Source of the DNA: Paenibacillus foliorum
Lineage (GTDB): Bacteria > Bacillota > Bacilli > Paenibacillales > NBRC-103111
Length of the DNA: 64,000 nucleotides
Assembly: GCF_013141765.1 (NCBI RefSeq)
Contig: NZ_WHOD01000049.1
Location: forward strand, 62,001 to 126,000
Reading direction: 5' to 3'
This document shows positions 26,528-36,070 of this stretch, piece after piece. Numbering within the stretch: the first letter of the stretch is position 1; every line of letters begins with the position of its first letter. The notes under the pieces are model-generated. The model ran no database searches. It saw only the letters and a list, made by a program, of their open reading frames with translations, and was not told the DNA's origin. The translations under genes and the position numbers were made by a program.

Positions 26528-27442
26528 TCACAGGATCAACGTTTCCCCCAGCAACAGAATTTTTAGTTCTGCTTCATCTAACTTCTGTCTCTTCCATTCT
26601 GCTTTAAGCCTTAACAAAGCTTCCTCCGGCGTATCATCAGCCAGCTTAAAGGTACCATAATGCATAGGGATAAATGATGCTGCCTTTAAGTCAATAAAGG
26701 ACTTCACCGCTTCCTCCGGTGACATATGAGCTATTTTCATGATAGAAACGGGCTCATAAGCACCTATTGGCAAAAGCGCATAATCAATTGAAAATCTTTT
26801 TCCAATCAATTCAAACCCTTTAAAATATCCACTATCACCTGCAAAATAAACCGTTTCACCGCTTGCTCCATTCTTAATAATCCACCCTCCCCAATGAGAG
26901 GTATTAGTATCGAAAAGTGTCCTTCTTGTCCAATGCTGCGCGGGAACAAACGTAAATTCAATTCCGTTCAATCGCTTGCTGTCCCACCATGCCAACTCTG
27001 TAGAATGATGGTATTGTTTGCGTTCAAACAGAGCTTTGAGTCCTATAGGAAGTAAATACTGAGCATTCTGCCCAATTCTTTTTATGGTTGGGAAATTCAA
27101 GTGATCATAATGAGCATGAGAAATAAGTACAATGTCAATTGGAGGCAGCTCTGCGAAAGGTATACCCGGCTTAGTCAGCCTTTTGCGGATGCCCATAGAA
27201 TTAGCATATACGGGATCCGTAATAATATTCGTCTTTCCCATCTGGATAAGAAACGTGGAATGACCTATCCAGGTAATCGTCGTCTTTGAATTATTTTGAC
27301 GCAAAAAATGTTTGTCAATAGCCGAATGATGTTGGATATAATAAGATCTCGACATCTTTTTCTTCTTTTTCATCCATTTGTATACTTGCATGATCGACTG
27401 TTTATTAGTAACGTTATCTAAATTCTTATATCTTATCTTCAT
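26528..27442 (-). CDS. Metallo-beta-lactamase-fold hydrolase (NAPE-PLD/UlaG-like)
   Basis: 304-residue metal-dependent hydrolase. Motifs: WIGHSTFLIQMGKTNIITDP at the start of the fold, SHAHYDHLN (HxHxDH), the later FAGDSGYFKGF Asp, and MHYGTF at the end. This pattern fits the branch annotated as N-acyl-phosphatidylethanolamine-hydrolysing phospholipase D-like or L-ascorbate-lactonase-like; the substrate is unknown. A 55-residue basic N-terminal segment (KWMKKKKKMSRSYY) precedes the catalytic fold. GGAGGGG precedes the ATG. No obvious partner genes. Confidence 0.87.
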   Translation of the reverse strand: MKIRYKNLDNVTNKQSIMQVYKWMKKKKKMSRSYYIQHHSAIDKHFLRQNNSKTTITWIGHSTFLIQMGKTNIITDPVYANSMGIRKRLTKPGIPFAELPPIDIVLISHAHYDHLNFPTIKRIGQNAQYLLPIGLKALFERKQYHHSTELAWWDSKRLNGIEFTFVPAQHWTRRTLFDTNTSHWGGWIIKNGASGETVYFAGDSGYFKGFELIGKRFSIDYALLPIGAYEPVSIMKIAHMSPEEAVKSFIDLKAASFIPMHYGTFKLADDTPEEALLRLKAEWKRQKLDEAELKILLLGETLIL

Positions 27443-27555
27443 TTTCCCCTCCGCTTAGCCTTATCCCTTAATAGAGCTCTTCTCTAAGTTTGCCCTTCAA
27501 CCCTCCCTAATATCTATTTCCCCTTTATTCAAAAAATCAAACAATGTAGTAAGGA

Positions 27556-27600
27556 CAGAAAAGACCATTCACTCCACAATTTATACGGAATGAAAGGTCT
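27556..27600 (-). terminator. Terminator of the ABC exporter operon
   Basis: On the minus strand AGACCTTTCATTCC pairs with GGAGTGAATGGTCT with two mismatches, then TTTTCTG. It lies about 70 bases after the stop of the second exporter gene. Confidence 0.7.
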
Positions 27601-27670
27601 CCTGTTCCTATGCTTTTCATTAATCGTATCCACTTGAAGCTCAATTGGGTTCGGCATGAACCGCCCCAAC

Positions 27671-29776
27671 TCACACCAAGCGCTCTACAAGCTCGTTCTC
27701 CCCGCCCTTTTGCAGCTGGTACATTTGGTAATAACGTCCTTGCAGCTGCATCAGCTGATCATGAGAGCCCCGCTCTACAATCTCGCCACGATTCAGAACA
27801 AGAATTAAATCGGCATCACGGATCGTCGACAAACGGTGGGCTATGATGAAGGTCGTTCTTCCTTTGCTAACTACCTTAAGTGCTTGCTGGATCAAGCCCT
27901 CTGTCTCGCTGTCGATACTGGCTGTTGCTTCATCGAGGATCAAGATAGCCGGATCAAAAGCCAAGGCCCGTGCAAAAGAGATCAGCTGTCTTTGTCCGGC
28001 CGATAGAGTGCTCCCGCGTTCTACCACCGGTTCATCGTATCCGCCTGGCAGCTTCTCAATAAATGAAGATGCGCCGACATCAGTCAGTGCTTGCTTGATC
28101 TTATGTTCGTCGATGTCTTTATTATACAAACTCACATTAAACTTAATATCTCCCGCAAATAAGAAAGGGTCCTGCAATACTATGCCCATATGCTTGCGCA
28201 ATGCTTGCTTCGATTTCCCTGCTATACTGCGTCCGTCAATTCTTATCTCGCCATCAGAAGGCTCATAAAAGCCTAGCAGCAGGTTCATAATCGAGCTTTT
28301 ACCCGAACCGGTATGCCCAACCAAGGCTACAGTCTCTCCCTTATTCGCCTCGAACGAAATACCACGCAGTACCGGCTCACCTTCTTTATAAGCGAAGGTC
28401 ACATTATCAAAGGCCACATGCCCTTCAGGTCTTGCAACACCAACAGCATCTTCGAGCTCCTGACCTTCCAAGTCGAGCAAATAAAACACCTTTTCCGCTG
28501 AAACCACGGCTCGCTGTGCATTCATTAGCTGATCAAAAATGCCAATTATAGGCTGGAAGAATCGGCCGGAATAATCGATGAAAGCATAGAACACACCGAA
28601 AGATATTGACGTCTGCAATGACTGTCCGCCAAAATACCAGATCGTTCCTGCGGTAAATAACGCCCCTACGAGGCCTGAGAAATTACGGGATGAAAGCGAA
28701 AAAACTCGGAACTGCTTCACATTGCTGCGATACCTATCATTGTTAAGCACCTCGAATTCAGAAAGCCTTGCTTTTTCCTGACGGAATGCTTGAAGTATCG
28801 GCATAACAGCAATCGACTCGCTGATCATTGCGTTCATTTCGCTGAGTCGTGCCCGCATTATGGTTATATATTTTTTGGAGAATTTAAGATGAACCCACAT
28901 TACCACTGTAAACAACGGAATGAATACTAAGGTAACTAAAGCAAGTCTCACATCCAACAAAAACAAGGCTACATAAATACCCAAAATATTGATCGAGCTA
29001 ACAACGAATGTCGCCATAAAGCTCATAAATAAATCACGAATAGCCTCTGTATCATTAGCAATTCGGGTGACAACTTGACCTATCGGCGTATTGTCAAAAA
29101 AGCGGACTGGAATTCGTTGAATGTGCCGCATCAGATCCATCCGCATCCGTTGAATAATCCGCAGCGCCGTAGATTGAAGCGTATATGCCTGTATATAGTG
29201 CAACATACTGGCAGTTAAGAGCAGAGTTATGAACAGCCCCAACCATCGAATAATAGCTCCTACCTCATATTGGTACAACGCCCCTACTTCTGTAACACTA
29301 AGCCGTTTTGCTGGAAAGGACTCGGTCGTTGTAGCGTTTCTTTTCACCACAACGGTTGCTTGATCTTCTCCTACCATTCTCTCTGAGGACAACGACCAAT
29401 TTCCATCGAATTGTTCCGTGGCGTCAATTAAGTACATGCCGCCCTCCAGCTGCATAAATCGTACTTCCTTCCACGCTCCCACAAGAGTTGCCTTGTCCTC
29501 AGCCGATTGCGAGGAGAGCCAGTCGCTTCTCACATAGGTTTTGCCGGCAATCCCTACCGATTTCATGCCCATCGGAGGCTGCTTGCCAGCACTCGCCTCA
29601 TACCAAGGCAATTGTACGCTGCTAATATGTTTATCGATAATAGTTTTGGCGATGAAAGGCCCCGCAAGCTCCGCGCCTACAGCACAGCATAGCACCAATA
29701 ATGCTGCTGCAATTCGAAACTTATACAACATGGCATAAGCCGCTAAGCGCCTAGCTACTGTTTGTTTAGCCTTCAT
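27671..29776 (-). CDS. ABC exporter half-transporter, BmrD/YheH type
   Basis: 701-residue fusion of membrane and ATPase domains, the larger partner of a heterodimeric multidrug exporter. An extracytoplasmic insert of about 130 residues lies between helices 1 and 2 (around 50-165), as in BmrD/YheH and LmrD-like subunits. ATPase motifs: GHTGSGKSS, the signature LSAGQRQ (Ala in place of Gly) and ILILDEATASID with a catalytic Glu. It follows its partner by about 40 bases. GAAAGGAAG precedes the ATG. Substrate range is unknown. Confidence 0.9.
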   Translation of the reverse strand: MKAKQTVARRLAAYAMLYKFRIAAALLVLCCAVGAELAGPFIAKTIIDKHISSVQLPWYEASAGKQPPMGMKSVGIAGKTYVRSDWLSSQSAEDKATLVGAWKEVRFMQLEGGMYLIDATEQFDGNWSLSSERMVGEDQATVVVKRNATTTESFPAKRLSVTEVGALYQYEVGAIIRWLGLFITLLLTASMLHYIQAYTLQSTALRIIQRMRMDLMRHIQRIPVRFFDNTPIGQVVTRIANDTEAIRDLFMSFMATFVVSSINILGIYVALFLLDVRLALVTLVFIPLFTVVMWVHLKFSKKYITIMRARLSEMNAMISESIAVMPILQAFRQEKARLSEFEVLNNDRYRSNVKQFRVFSLSSRNFSGLVGALFTAGTIWYFGGQSLQTSISFGVFYAFIDYSGRFFQPIIGIFDQLMNAQRAVVSAEKVFYLLDLEGQELEDAVGVARPEGHVAFDNVTFAYKEGEPVLRGISFEANKGETVALVGHTGSGKSSIMNLLLGFYEPSDGEIRIDGRSIAGKSKQALRKHMGIVLQDPFLFAGDIKFNVSLYNKDIDEHKIKQALTDVGASSFIEKLPGGYDEPVVERGSTLSAGQRQLISFARALAFDPAILILDEATASIDSETEGLIQQALKVVSKGRTTFIIAHRLSTIRDADLILVLNRGEIVERGSHDQLMQLQGRYYQMYQLQKGGENELVERLV

Positions 29777-29815
29777 AATTCACTTCCTTTCAAGCTGCGT
29801 TTGGCAAGCTACTCT

Positions 29816-31561
29816 TTACACTCCGTTCAAGCTGGCCTCCATCTGCTGGCGGTCAAACTGTTCCTTATACCAGCCGCCCAGAAGCATCAACTGTTCATGT
29901 GTGCCTTCCTCTACGATTGTTCCTTCATCCAGCACTAGAATCCAATCCGCATGTACTACAGCCGAGAGTCGGTGCGTTGCAATGAAGGTTGTTTTTCCCA
30001 ATCGCTCTCTACGCAGATTAGCTAATATAGCGCTCTCCGTCCGGGCATCAACCGCCGATAGCGAGTCGTCGAGGATCAAAATCTCAGGATCCGTCATCAG
30101 GGCACGTGCAATGCTTACCCGCTGCTTTTGCCCCCCTGACAGCATGACTCCGTTCTCGCCTACAATAGTCTCCAAGCCATCTGGCAAATGATCGATATCC
30201 TTAGTGAAGGATGCCATTTCAATGGCCTTCCACACGGCTTCCTCCGATGCTTCCGGTAATCCTAGCGCGATGTTGTCTCGGATGGATTTCGACAGTAACA
30301 GATGCTCCTGAGGTACGTAGCCGATCCAGCCTCTCACCTGCGAGAGCCCTATCTGCTCCACAGGTACCTGAGAAATAAACAAGCGATTCGGTTCAACCGG
30401 ATACTGCCGCAGCAGCTGCTTAAGCAGCGTGCTTTTGCCGCTGCCTGTACGGCCTACAATGCCCAGCGTCTGTCCGCGCCCCAACTGGAGCGATATGTCC
30501 CTTAGACTGTCATGCACAGCCCCAGGATATCGGAAGCTTAAGCGATCCATTGTGATCTGCCCTGGCACCTCTACGGTTATAGTCATCTCAGCATCCTGCA
30601 CATCAGCTTGCTGTTGGAAGCCTTTTGTCAGTCGATCAACCGAGGCGTTTCCGCGCTGCAAAATATTAATAAATTCACCGAACGCAATCATCGGCCAAAT
30701 CAACATACCGAGGTAAATATTGAACGAAATGAGCTGCCCCAACGAAATTTGGTTATGAAATACCATGTAAGCACCATATCCTATGCCAATCGCATAGCTT
30801 AACCCAACTATAAGTGCAATAGAAGGATGGAATAGCGCGTTGACAGCCGCCACTTTCCTGTTCTTGTTCATAACGTCCTTCGTCACTTGATCGAATGCGG
30901 CTATATCCTGTTCCTCCTGGACATAAGAGCGGATAACCCGCATTCCCGAGATCGACTCCAACGCTTGATCATTCATTTTACCAAAAGCCGTTTGCGCGGC
31001 GATAAAATGCTTACGTGTCTTTTTGCCAAGCACACTGATTACTAGTGCGAGAAACGGCATAGGGATGAGCGCAGCAAGCATCAGCTTGTAGCTGATCAAT
31101 GAGACCATCGTAATAAGGACTACCGCTGTACCTACTAACGTATTAACAAGCGTCATTACTCCGTAGCCGGCCGTCTGACTGACCGCCAGTACATCATTCG
31201 TCGCCAGTGCCATCAATTCACCTGTGCTGTTTCTCTGGAAAAAAGACGGCGACATTCGCGTCAAATGCTGCAGCAGACGTCCTCTCAGCAGCTTTTCGAG
31301 CAAAATCGAATTTCCAAATAATGTTGTTACCCATATATAAACCATGATATAAATCAATACGGCCAAGCCAACAAGCAGCAGGACATTATTCCGAAGCGTT
31401 TCCGCTGATAGCCCGCCGATACGAATCTGGTCAATTACGTTACCAATCATCTTCGGCGGTATAATGCCTAATATGTTTACGGTTGCCATCAGTATAATAG
31501 CCAAAGCGTATTTTCCCCACTGCTGCTGAAAAAACCACGACAATCTTCCAATAAAAGACAC
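29816..31561 (-). CDS. ABC exporter half-transporter, BmrC/YheI type
   Basis: 581-residue ABC exporter half. Six membrane helices, then an ATPase domain with GRTGSGKST, LSGGQKQR and ILILDDSLSAVD. The Asp in place of the catalytic Glu after Walker B is the usual mark of the degenerate site in heterodimeric exporters such as BmrCD, so it is expected to pair with the next gene. I chose GTG at 31561 because AGGAGG lies 8 bases before it; a TTG two codons earlier is too close to that site. A short open frame and a hairpin lie directly upstream (see below). Confidence 0.9.
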   Translation of the reverse strand: MSFIGRLSWFFQQQWGKYALAIILMATVNILGIIPPKMIGNVIDQIRIGGLSAETLRNNVLLLVGLAVLIYIMVYIWVTTLFGNSILLEKLLRGRLLQHLTRMSPSFFQRNSTGELMALATNDVLAVSQTAGYGVMTLVNTLVGTAVVLITMVSLISYKLMLAALIPMPFLALVISVLGKKTRKHFIAAQTAFGKMNDQALESISGMRVIRSYVQEEQDIAAFDQVTKDVMNKNRKVAAVNALFHPSIALIVGLSYAIGIGYGAYMVFHNQISLGQLISFNIYLGMLIWPMIAFGEFINILQRGNASVDRLTKGFQQQADVQDAEMTITVEVPGQITMDRLSFRYPGAVHDSLRDISLQLGRGQTLGIVGRTGSGKSTLLKQLLRQYPVEPNRLFISQVPVEQIGLSQVRGWIGYVPQEHLLLSKSIRDNIALGLPEASEEAVWKAIEMASFTKDIDHLPDGLETIVGENGVMLSGGQKQRVSIARALMTDPEILILDDSLSAVDARTESAILANLRRERLGKTTFIATHRLSAVVHADWILVLDEGTIVEEGTHEQLMLLGGWYKEQFDRQQMEASLNGV

Positions 31562-31563
31562 AG

Positions 31564-31611
31564 TCAAGCCCTCCTGAAAGCTTCCTTACGGAAAGCTGAT
31601 TTTGTAAACAT
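31564..31611 (-). other. Possible 15-residue leader reading frame before the exporter genes
   Basis: ATG at 31611 opens MFTKSAFRKEAFRRA, ending in TGA two bases before the exporter GTG. The frame covers the exporter's ribosome binding site and a hairpin (AGCTTTCC/GGAAGCT, about 31575-31598) right before it. In Bacillus subtilis the bmrCD genes are controlled through the translated leader bmrB. Here only GGAAAT at about 31623 could serve as ribosome site, so translation is uncertain. Confidence 0.3.
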
Positions 31612-31763
31612 AACTAATATTTCCAAATAATTGATATGATGTTCGGTTCAATGTTGGCTCCTATTGAAAGATACCATATTCTGGGTTGCCTAGCACAGGA
31701 ATTTATGATTAAAATGAATCTCTCATGCTGACTATTTGGGAAAAACAACCAATTAACAAATCA

Positions 31764-31769
31764 ATTATA
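31764..31769 (-). promoter_or_regulatory. Extended -10 promoter of the ABC exporter operon
   Basis: The minus strand reads TGCTATAAT (extended -10) with only a weak -35 near TTATGG. It gives a leader of about 195 bases before the GTG at 31561. The 351-base gap 31562-31912 otherwise holds the terminator of the next gene and the possible leader frame. Confidence 0.55.
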
Positions 31770-31792
31770 GCACATGCGTTCCCTTATTTCCA

Positions 31793-31843
31793 TAAAAAAA
31801 GCCGTTTTCAGCTCCTCACTAAAAGTGACGATTGTTCACGGCT
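31793..31843 (-). terminator. Terminator of the DUF554 gene
   Basis: On the minus strand AGCCGT pairs with ACGGCT, with an inner TCACT/AGTGA, then seven T. Confidence 0.75.
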
Positions 31844-31912
31844 CCCTCATTCCTCCATCGAGGGCTTCCTGTTCTTAAACCTTTTCAATGAATCCTTTAT
31901 GTATACTCCCGT

Positions 31913-32695
31913 TCACCACGTTGCCACCCAATGGACGAAAGGCACGGCCAATGCGGCCACTAAAAGGGAAGGCAGGAGGTTTGCCACATTAATTTTGCGT
32001 ATTTCTAGCAGATTAAGGCCTAGCCCCATAATTAATATTCCTCCGACCGCTGTCAGTTGAGTTATGATTTCGTTAAGCAAAGTCTGCTCGATAAGCTCTG
32101 TAATCCCGGATGCCGCAAGCGCAATCATACCTTGATACAGGAAAACAGGAATAGCGGAGAACAAGACGCCGACCCCCAACGTCGAGGCAAAAATAATAGA
32201 TAAAAATCCGTCTAGCATCGCCTTCGTGTACAAAATATCATGCTGACCGCGAAGCCCGCCGTCGAGTGCGCCCAGAATAGTCATAGCGCCTACGCAATAA
32301 ATCAGCGTTGTATTGACAAACCCTACGGCAATTCGTCCCTGCACCTTTTTCTCCTGCTTGCTAGCGATCTCCGAGCTTGACGGCGGCGTGTCCACTTTCT
32401 TTGGCCAAAGTCCCGAAAGCATATGAACACCCCGTTCTAATTGACCACCAAGCCGCTCTAACCCCCGCTCCACCTGCATCAGTTCCCCTGCTATTCCGCC
32501 AACCACAAGACTAGCTACAACAAGCAAGAAGTCCGTCGATTTCAATGCCATGGATACCCCTAACACTAATAGTGCCAAGCCTATCCCTTGTAAAACGGTC
32601 GTCCGTATACCTTCACTCATCCGATGAAGCACCAGCCCTAGCAGCCCCCCGACAATGATCGCAGCCGCATTAACTATTGTTCCCCACAATGCCAT
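31913..32695 (-). CDS. DUF554 family membrane protein (YqgA/YdfK-like)
   Basis: 260-residue integral membrane protein with about seven helices. It has the family features of DUF554: GTIVNAAAIIVGGLLGL, a cytoplasmic segment with GELMQVERGLERLG, and later VGAMTILGALDGGLRGQHDIL. Function is unknown; a transport role is usually assumed. The ATG at 32695 starts the conserved MALWGTIVN and has GGGAGA about 11 bases before it; an ATG 11 codons earlier lies directly against AAGGA. Single gene with its own terminator. Confidence 0.82.
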   Translation of the reverse strand: MALWGTIVNAAAIIVGGLLGLVLHRMSEGIRTTVLQGIGLALLVLGVSMALKSTDFLLVVASLVVGGIAGELMQVERGLERLGGQLERGVHMLSGLWPKKVDTPPSSSEIASKQEKKVQGRIAVGFVNTTLIYCVGAMTILGALDGGLRGQHDILYTKAMLDGFLSIIFASTLGVGVLFSAIPVFLYQGMIALAASGITELIEQTLLNEIITQLTAVGGILIMGLGLNLLEIRKINVANLLPSLLVAALAVPFVHWVATW

Positions 32696-32874
32696 TTTGT
32701 TATTTTTCTCCCATCTGCACCAACACATTCCTTCTGTAATTTCCTATTTAGTATACTCTTTTTGAACGTTAAGGAAAGCGCAGATTTACCTCCAAGCCTC
32801 TTCTTCCCTCATAACTCCATAGAAGTCGGGCATACTATTTCTTGATATAAATATAAGGAGGTTTAGTTCATCAT

Positions 32875-33120
32875 ATGGCAGACAATAAAAGCATGCAGCC
32901 GGTTTCGGGTGAAGAAGTTGAAACGACCGGCATCTATGAGAATGAATGGGGCCGTGAGGAGACATTAAAACGAGGTGACGAATTCCCTTTTGACCCAACA
33001 AACGGGCAAACAGAATGGACGCTTGTCAGTCTTCCTTTGGAAAGCCAAGAGCAAGAGATTTACAAAGACACAACATCCAACACGGAGCCTCGTCTACATA
33101 TCGACCGCCACGATAAATAA
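32875..33120 (+). CDS. Small acidic protein of unknown function
   Basis: 81-residue hydrophilic protein, rich in Glu, Asp, Thr and Pro, no membrane segment. A pattern GxYENEWGREETLKRGDEFP followed by a Trp recalls small YjzC-like Bacillus proteins, but the match is too weak to name it. AAGGAGG stands 13 bases before the ATG, a little far. It is followed by a terminator, which supports a real gene. Confidence 0.6.
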   Translation: MADNKSMQPVSGEEVETTGIYENEWGREETLKRGDEFPFDPTNGQTEWTLVSLPLESQEQEIYKDTTSNTEPRLHIDRHDK

Positions 33121-33222
33121 TTATTGCGCCATCGGCACAAGTAACAGCTACGCCATTCCTCAAAGGACGAGTGCGTTTGTCCAGATTGAGCGATGCCTAG
33201 TATAACCTTATACTTTTAATTG

Positions 33223-33274
33223 AAAAAAAGGCGGCCTCTCGTCCCAGCTATGGGTTTCGGGGCTGCCTTTTTTA
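33223..33274. terminator. Bidirectional terminator
   Basis: AAAGGCGGCC pairs with GGGCTGCCTTT, flanked by A7 before and T6 after, between the small gene at 32875 and the converging SulP gene. Confidence 0.78.
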
Positions 33275-33354
33275 ATATCAGAATAAATCAAGTTGCCTAT
33301 CTTTCTCGAAGGATTTCGATAAATCCTTTTGTATGCACATTACATTTGCTATGT

Positions 33355-34809
33355 CTAGTGCGAAGAAGAACCGGAAAGACCGACCTGATCCATAATGCGT
33401 TGGCTCTCTTGATTCAGACCTGTAATCGTGACCGTTTTTTCTAGTCCGGCATACTTCTGAGTCACTTTAGAAATAGCGGTTATAGCGGAGTGATCCCACA
33501 CATGTGATGCGCTAAGATCTATCACGATATGATCCGGATCTGCATGGTGATCGAACAGTTCAATAAAATGCATCATCGTCCCAAAAAAGAGCTGGCCTGA
33601 GATGCGGTAAACTTTACGTCCTTGCTCATCCATCTGATCCTGACAGCGCAAGCTTCCCATCTTCCAGCCGAAATTTAGCGCGCTTAAGATAACTCCGGAC
33701 ACAACACCAATTGCCAAATCAGAGGTCACAACGACAATTACAACGGTCAATACCATAACAACAGCATCACCGCGCGGAATCGTACCCAGCGTTCGAATGG
33801 AGCCCCAATCAAAGGTACCGATACATACCATGAACATTACTCCTACCAATGCGGCCATCGGAATCTGCTTCACGATATCTCCCAGCACAAGGATCAAGAA
33901 TAAGAGGAATAGACCGGCAACTAAGGTGGACAGCCGGGTTCTGCCGCCCGATTTAACATTGATAACCGTCTGTCCTATCATCGCACAGCCTGCCATACCG
34001 CCGAAGAATCCGGTGATCATATTAGCGATCCCTTGTCCGCGCACCTCACGGTTTTTATTGCTTTTCGTCTCTGTCATCTCATCCACGATAGTTGCCGTCA
34101 GCAGCGATTCCGTCAAGCCCACAACAGCCAGCGCTAAACAATAAGGAAGCAGGATAAACAGCGTCTCCCATGTCCAGGCAATTTGCGGAATATGAAAAAA
34201 CGGCAGTGCCTGCTTAATCTCTCCCATATCCCCCACGGTGCGGACATCAGAGCCTGTGGCAATTGCAATAACCGTAATTACAATGATGGCTGTCAATGCA
34301 GACGGTATCACCTTGGTTACTAAAGGAAGCAGATAAATAATCGCAAGCGTTCCTGCTACCATAAGGTACATAGGCCAAGACTCTCCGATAAAATTAGGAA
34401 GCTGAGCCATAAAAATAATAATAGCAAGAGCATTCACAAACCCGATAATGACGGAATGAGGGACAAATGTAATAAAGCGCCCCACTTTACAAATCCCAAG
34501 TATCCATTGCAGCAATCCGGTCAATATCGTTGCGGCGAACAAATAATCTAACCCATACTTGGCTATAATAGGGCCCATCAAGGAGGCCATCGCTCCTGTC
34601 GCTGCCGAGATCATGCCCGGCCTGCCGCCAACAATAGAAATAGTTACAGCGATTGTAAATGAAGCGTACAGCCCTACCATAGGGTCAACGCCCGCCATAA
34701 TAGAAAATGCGATAGCTTCAGGAATGAGTGCTAAAGCAACTGTAATACCTGATAAAACATCGTTTCGGACATTGCCAAAGAAACCTCGTTTAATGTACTG
34801 CAAATACAA
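33355..34809 (-). CDS. SulP/SLC26 family anion permease with STAS domain
   Basis: 484-residue membrane transporter for an inorganic anion such as sulfate or bicarbonate. About 11 or more helices precede a C-terminal STAS domain (last 95 residues; IVIDLSASHVWDHSAITAI). The family segment MAGCAMIGQTVINVKSGGRTR is present. I place the start at TTG 34809, which follows TAGGAGAGGG; the ATG at 34884 is only two bases from a TATAAT (34887-34892) that is probably the -10 of this gene, so it could not be translated from that promoter. No carbonic anhydrase or sulfur gene is adjacent, so the anion is unknown. Confidence 0.88.
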   Translation of the reverse strand: MYLQYIKRGFFGNVRNDVLSGITVALALIPEAIAFSIMAGVDPMVGLYASFTIAVTISIVGGRPGMISAATGAMASLMGPIIAKYGLDYLFAATILTGLLQWILGICKVGRFITFVPHSVIIGFVNALAIIIFMAQLPNFIGESWPMYLMVAGTLAIIYLLPLVTKVIPSALTAIIVITVIAIATGSDVRTVGDMGEIKQALPFFHIPQIAWTWETLFILLPYCLALAVVGLTESLLTATIVDEMTETKSNKNREVRGQGIANMITGFFGGMAGCAMIGQTVINVKSGGRTRLSTLVAGLFLLFLILVLGDIVKQIPMAALVGVMFMVCIGTFDWGSIRTLGTIPRGDAVVMVLTVVIVVVTSDLAIGVVSGVILSALNFGWKMGSLRCQDQMDEQGRKVYRISGQLFFGTMMHFIELFDHHADPDHIVIDLSASHVWDHSAITAISKVTQKYAGLEKTVTITGLNQESQRIMDQVGLSGSSSH

Positions 34810-35047
34810 GAAAAACCCTCTCCTATTCTGTTGTCTGTTTAGCGCTCCGCTCTCAGGATTGCCGGGTCCGATGCTCACTGTCATCGATTATAAACGAGTT
34901 ACCACTATTTTTCATGCCATATACGGCTATTCTAAGCACGAGAGGGCTGTATTAGCCAAGAAATGCTCCCGATTTCGCCAAAATACTCTTTCTTTCTTCG
35001 AGCACTATAGTAAAATGTGGTTAACCGTTTAAAGGGGGGGATTGTAT

Positions 35048-35506
35048 ATGCAATTACTTTTTAAATACAATTGGCAAATAAGGCAAGAATGGTTTAATTG
35101 GTGCGAATCTTTTTCTACGGAGGAATTGCTTCAAGTGCGTAATGGAGGCTTGGGAATTCCTTTAAAAACTTTATTTCATATCATTGATGTGGAATATAGT
35201 TGGATTCGTGCATTAAAAGGAGCTCCCGATCTGCTGCCTGACTTCGAAGATTATAAGACCTTGGGCCTTTTGAAGGAATTGTCCGGGTTATATCACTCTG
35301 AGGTCTCAGATTACTTAAGTGAATGGACATCTGATATGGAAACTAAAATTGTGAAGTCCGCCGGGGGCAACGATTATACTTTCGGGGAAGTATTACGCCA
35401 TCTGATTGCACATGAAATCCACCACGTCGGTCAACTATCCATATGGGCAAAAGAGCTTGGCAAGCAGGCTGTATCAGCAAATTATATTGGAAGAGGTCTG
35501 ATTTAG
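35048..35506 (+). CDS. DinB family protein
   Basis: 152-residue four-helix-bundle protein of the DinB/YfiT superfamily. The expected metal ligands are His44 (LFHIIDVEYSW) and the His122/His126 pair in HEIHHVGQ. Some relatives are thiol transferases using mycothiol or bacillithiol, most are uncharacterised. ATG at 35048 follows a G-rich AAAGGGGGGG; a TTG six bases earlier is less likely. Confidence 0.87.
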   Translation: MQLLFKYNWQIRQEWFNWCESFSTEELLQVRNGGLGIPLKTLFHIIDVEYSWIRALKGAPDLLPDFEDYKTLGLLKELSGLYHSEVSDYLSEWTSDMETKIVKSAGGNDYTFGEVLRHLIAHEIHHVGQLSIWAKELGKQAVSANYIGRGLI

Positions 35507-35565
35507 AGACTACCGTTAAGAAAACCGAAATGCGCGGCTAGATTCAATAAAAGTGGGCGGTTAAC

Positions 35566-35826
35566 ATGCTGGTTCAGAGTGCAGCTAAGGAAAATATCGC
35601 TTCTTGGTCAGATCTAGCTTCAGAAATAGAATTTCTATTCGATCAGATAGTGAACAATCCTCGGTTTCATCAAGCTTTGGAGAAGAACATTATGCGTACG
35701 AGAGCCGTTTGTGTTCGTGAACTGGATGGACCAGCAGGAGCGAACCTTTCATCGATTGAGTTATTTCTTTGGGATTGCTCCAACTCACACTTAAACGGAA
35801 CGTCATTCCCTTTTTTTGTCCTATAA
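35566..35826 (+). pseudogene. Truncated GNAT acetyltransferase remnant
   Basis: 86-residue frame. Its first 65 residues (SDLASEIEFLFDQIVNNPRF, IMRTRAVCVRELDGPAGANLS) look like the N-terminal half of a GNAT acetyltransferase of the kind that continues GGLLF; after that the frame becomes unrelated and ends, and no acetyl-CoA loop follows in any frame I checked. The ribosome site GGGCGG is poor. Either a deletion removed the catalytic half or the gene is a short fossil. Confidence 0.5.
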
Positions 35827-36070
35827 CACTGTGAATTCATGAAGTCACGGAACTACGATGCGTTAATTCCTCTACAATAGGCTGAAATTGCCACATTACA
35901 AGGAAATAAGTGATCGTACTTCCGTTTCATCTGAATGTTTACGTGTGCACAGCAAAATAGCGCATTTCAGTTCCTCAACCTGTCATTTGGTTGGAGACTA
36001 GGAGAAGCTGTTTGGAGAAAGTTGATAGCCACACACACATTTCCCTATTCTTCAGTTAATCCCACTGGAT

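Noticed and set aside
33220..33444. 74-codon plus-strand frame overlapping the SulP gene end
   Set aside because: It begins inside a terminator hairpin and is the reverse of the STAS domain coding sequence.
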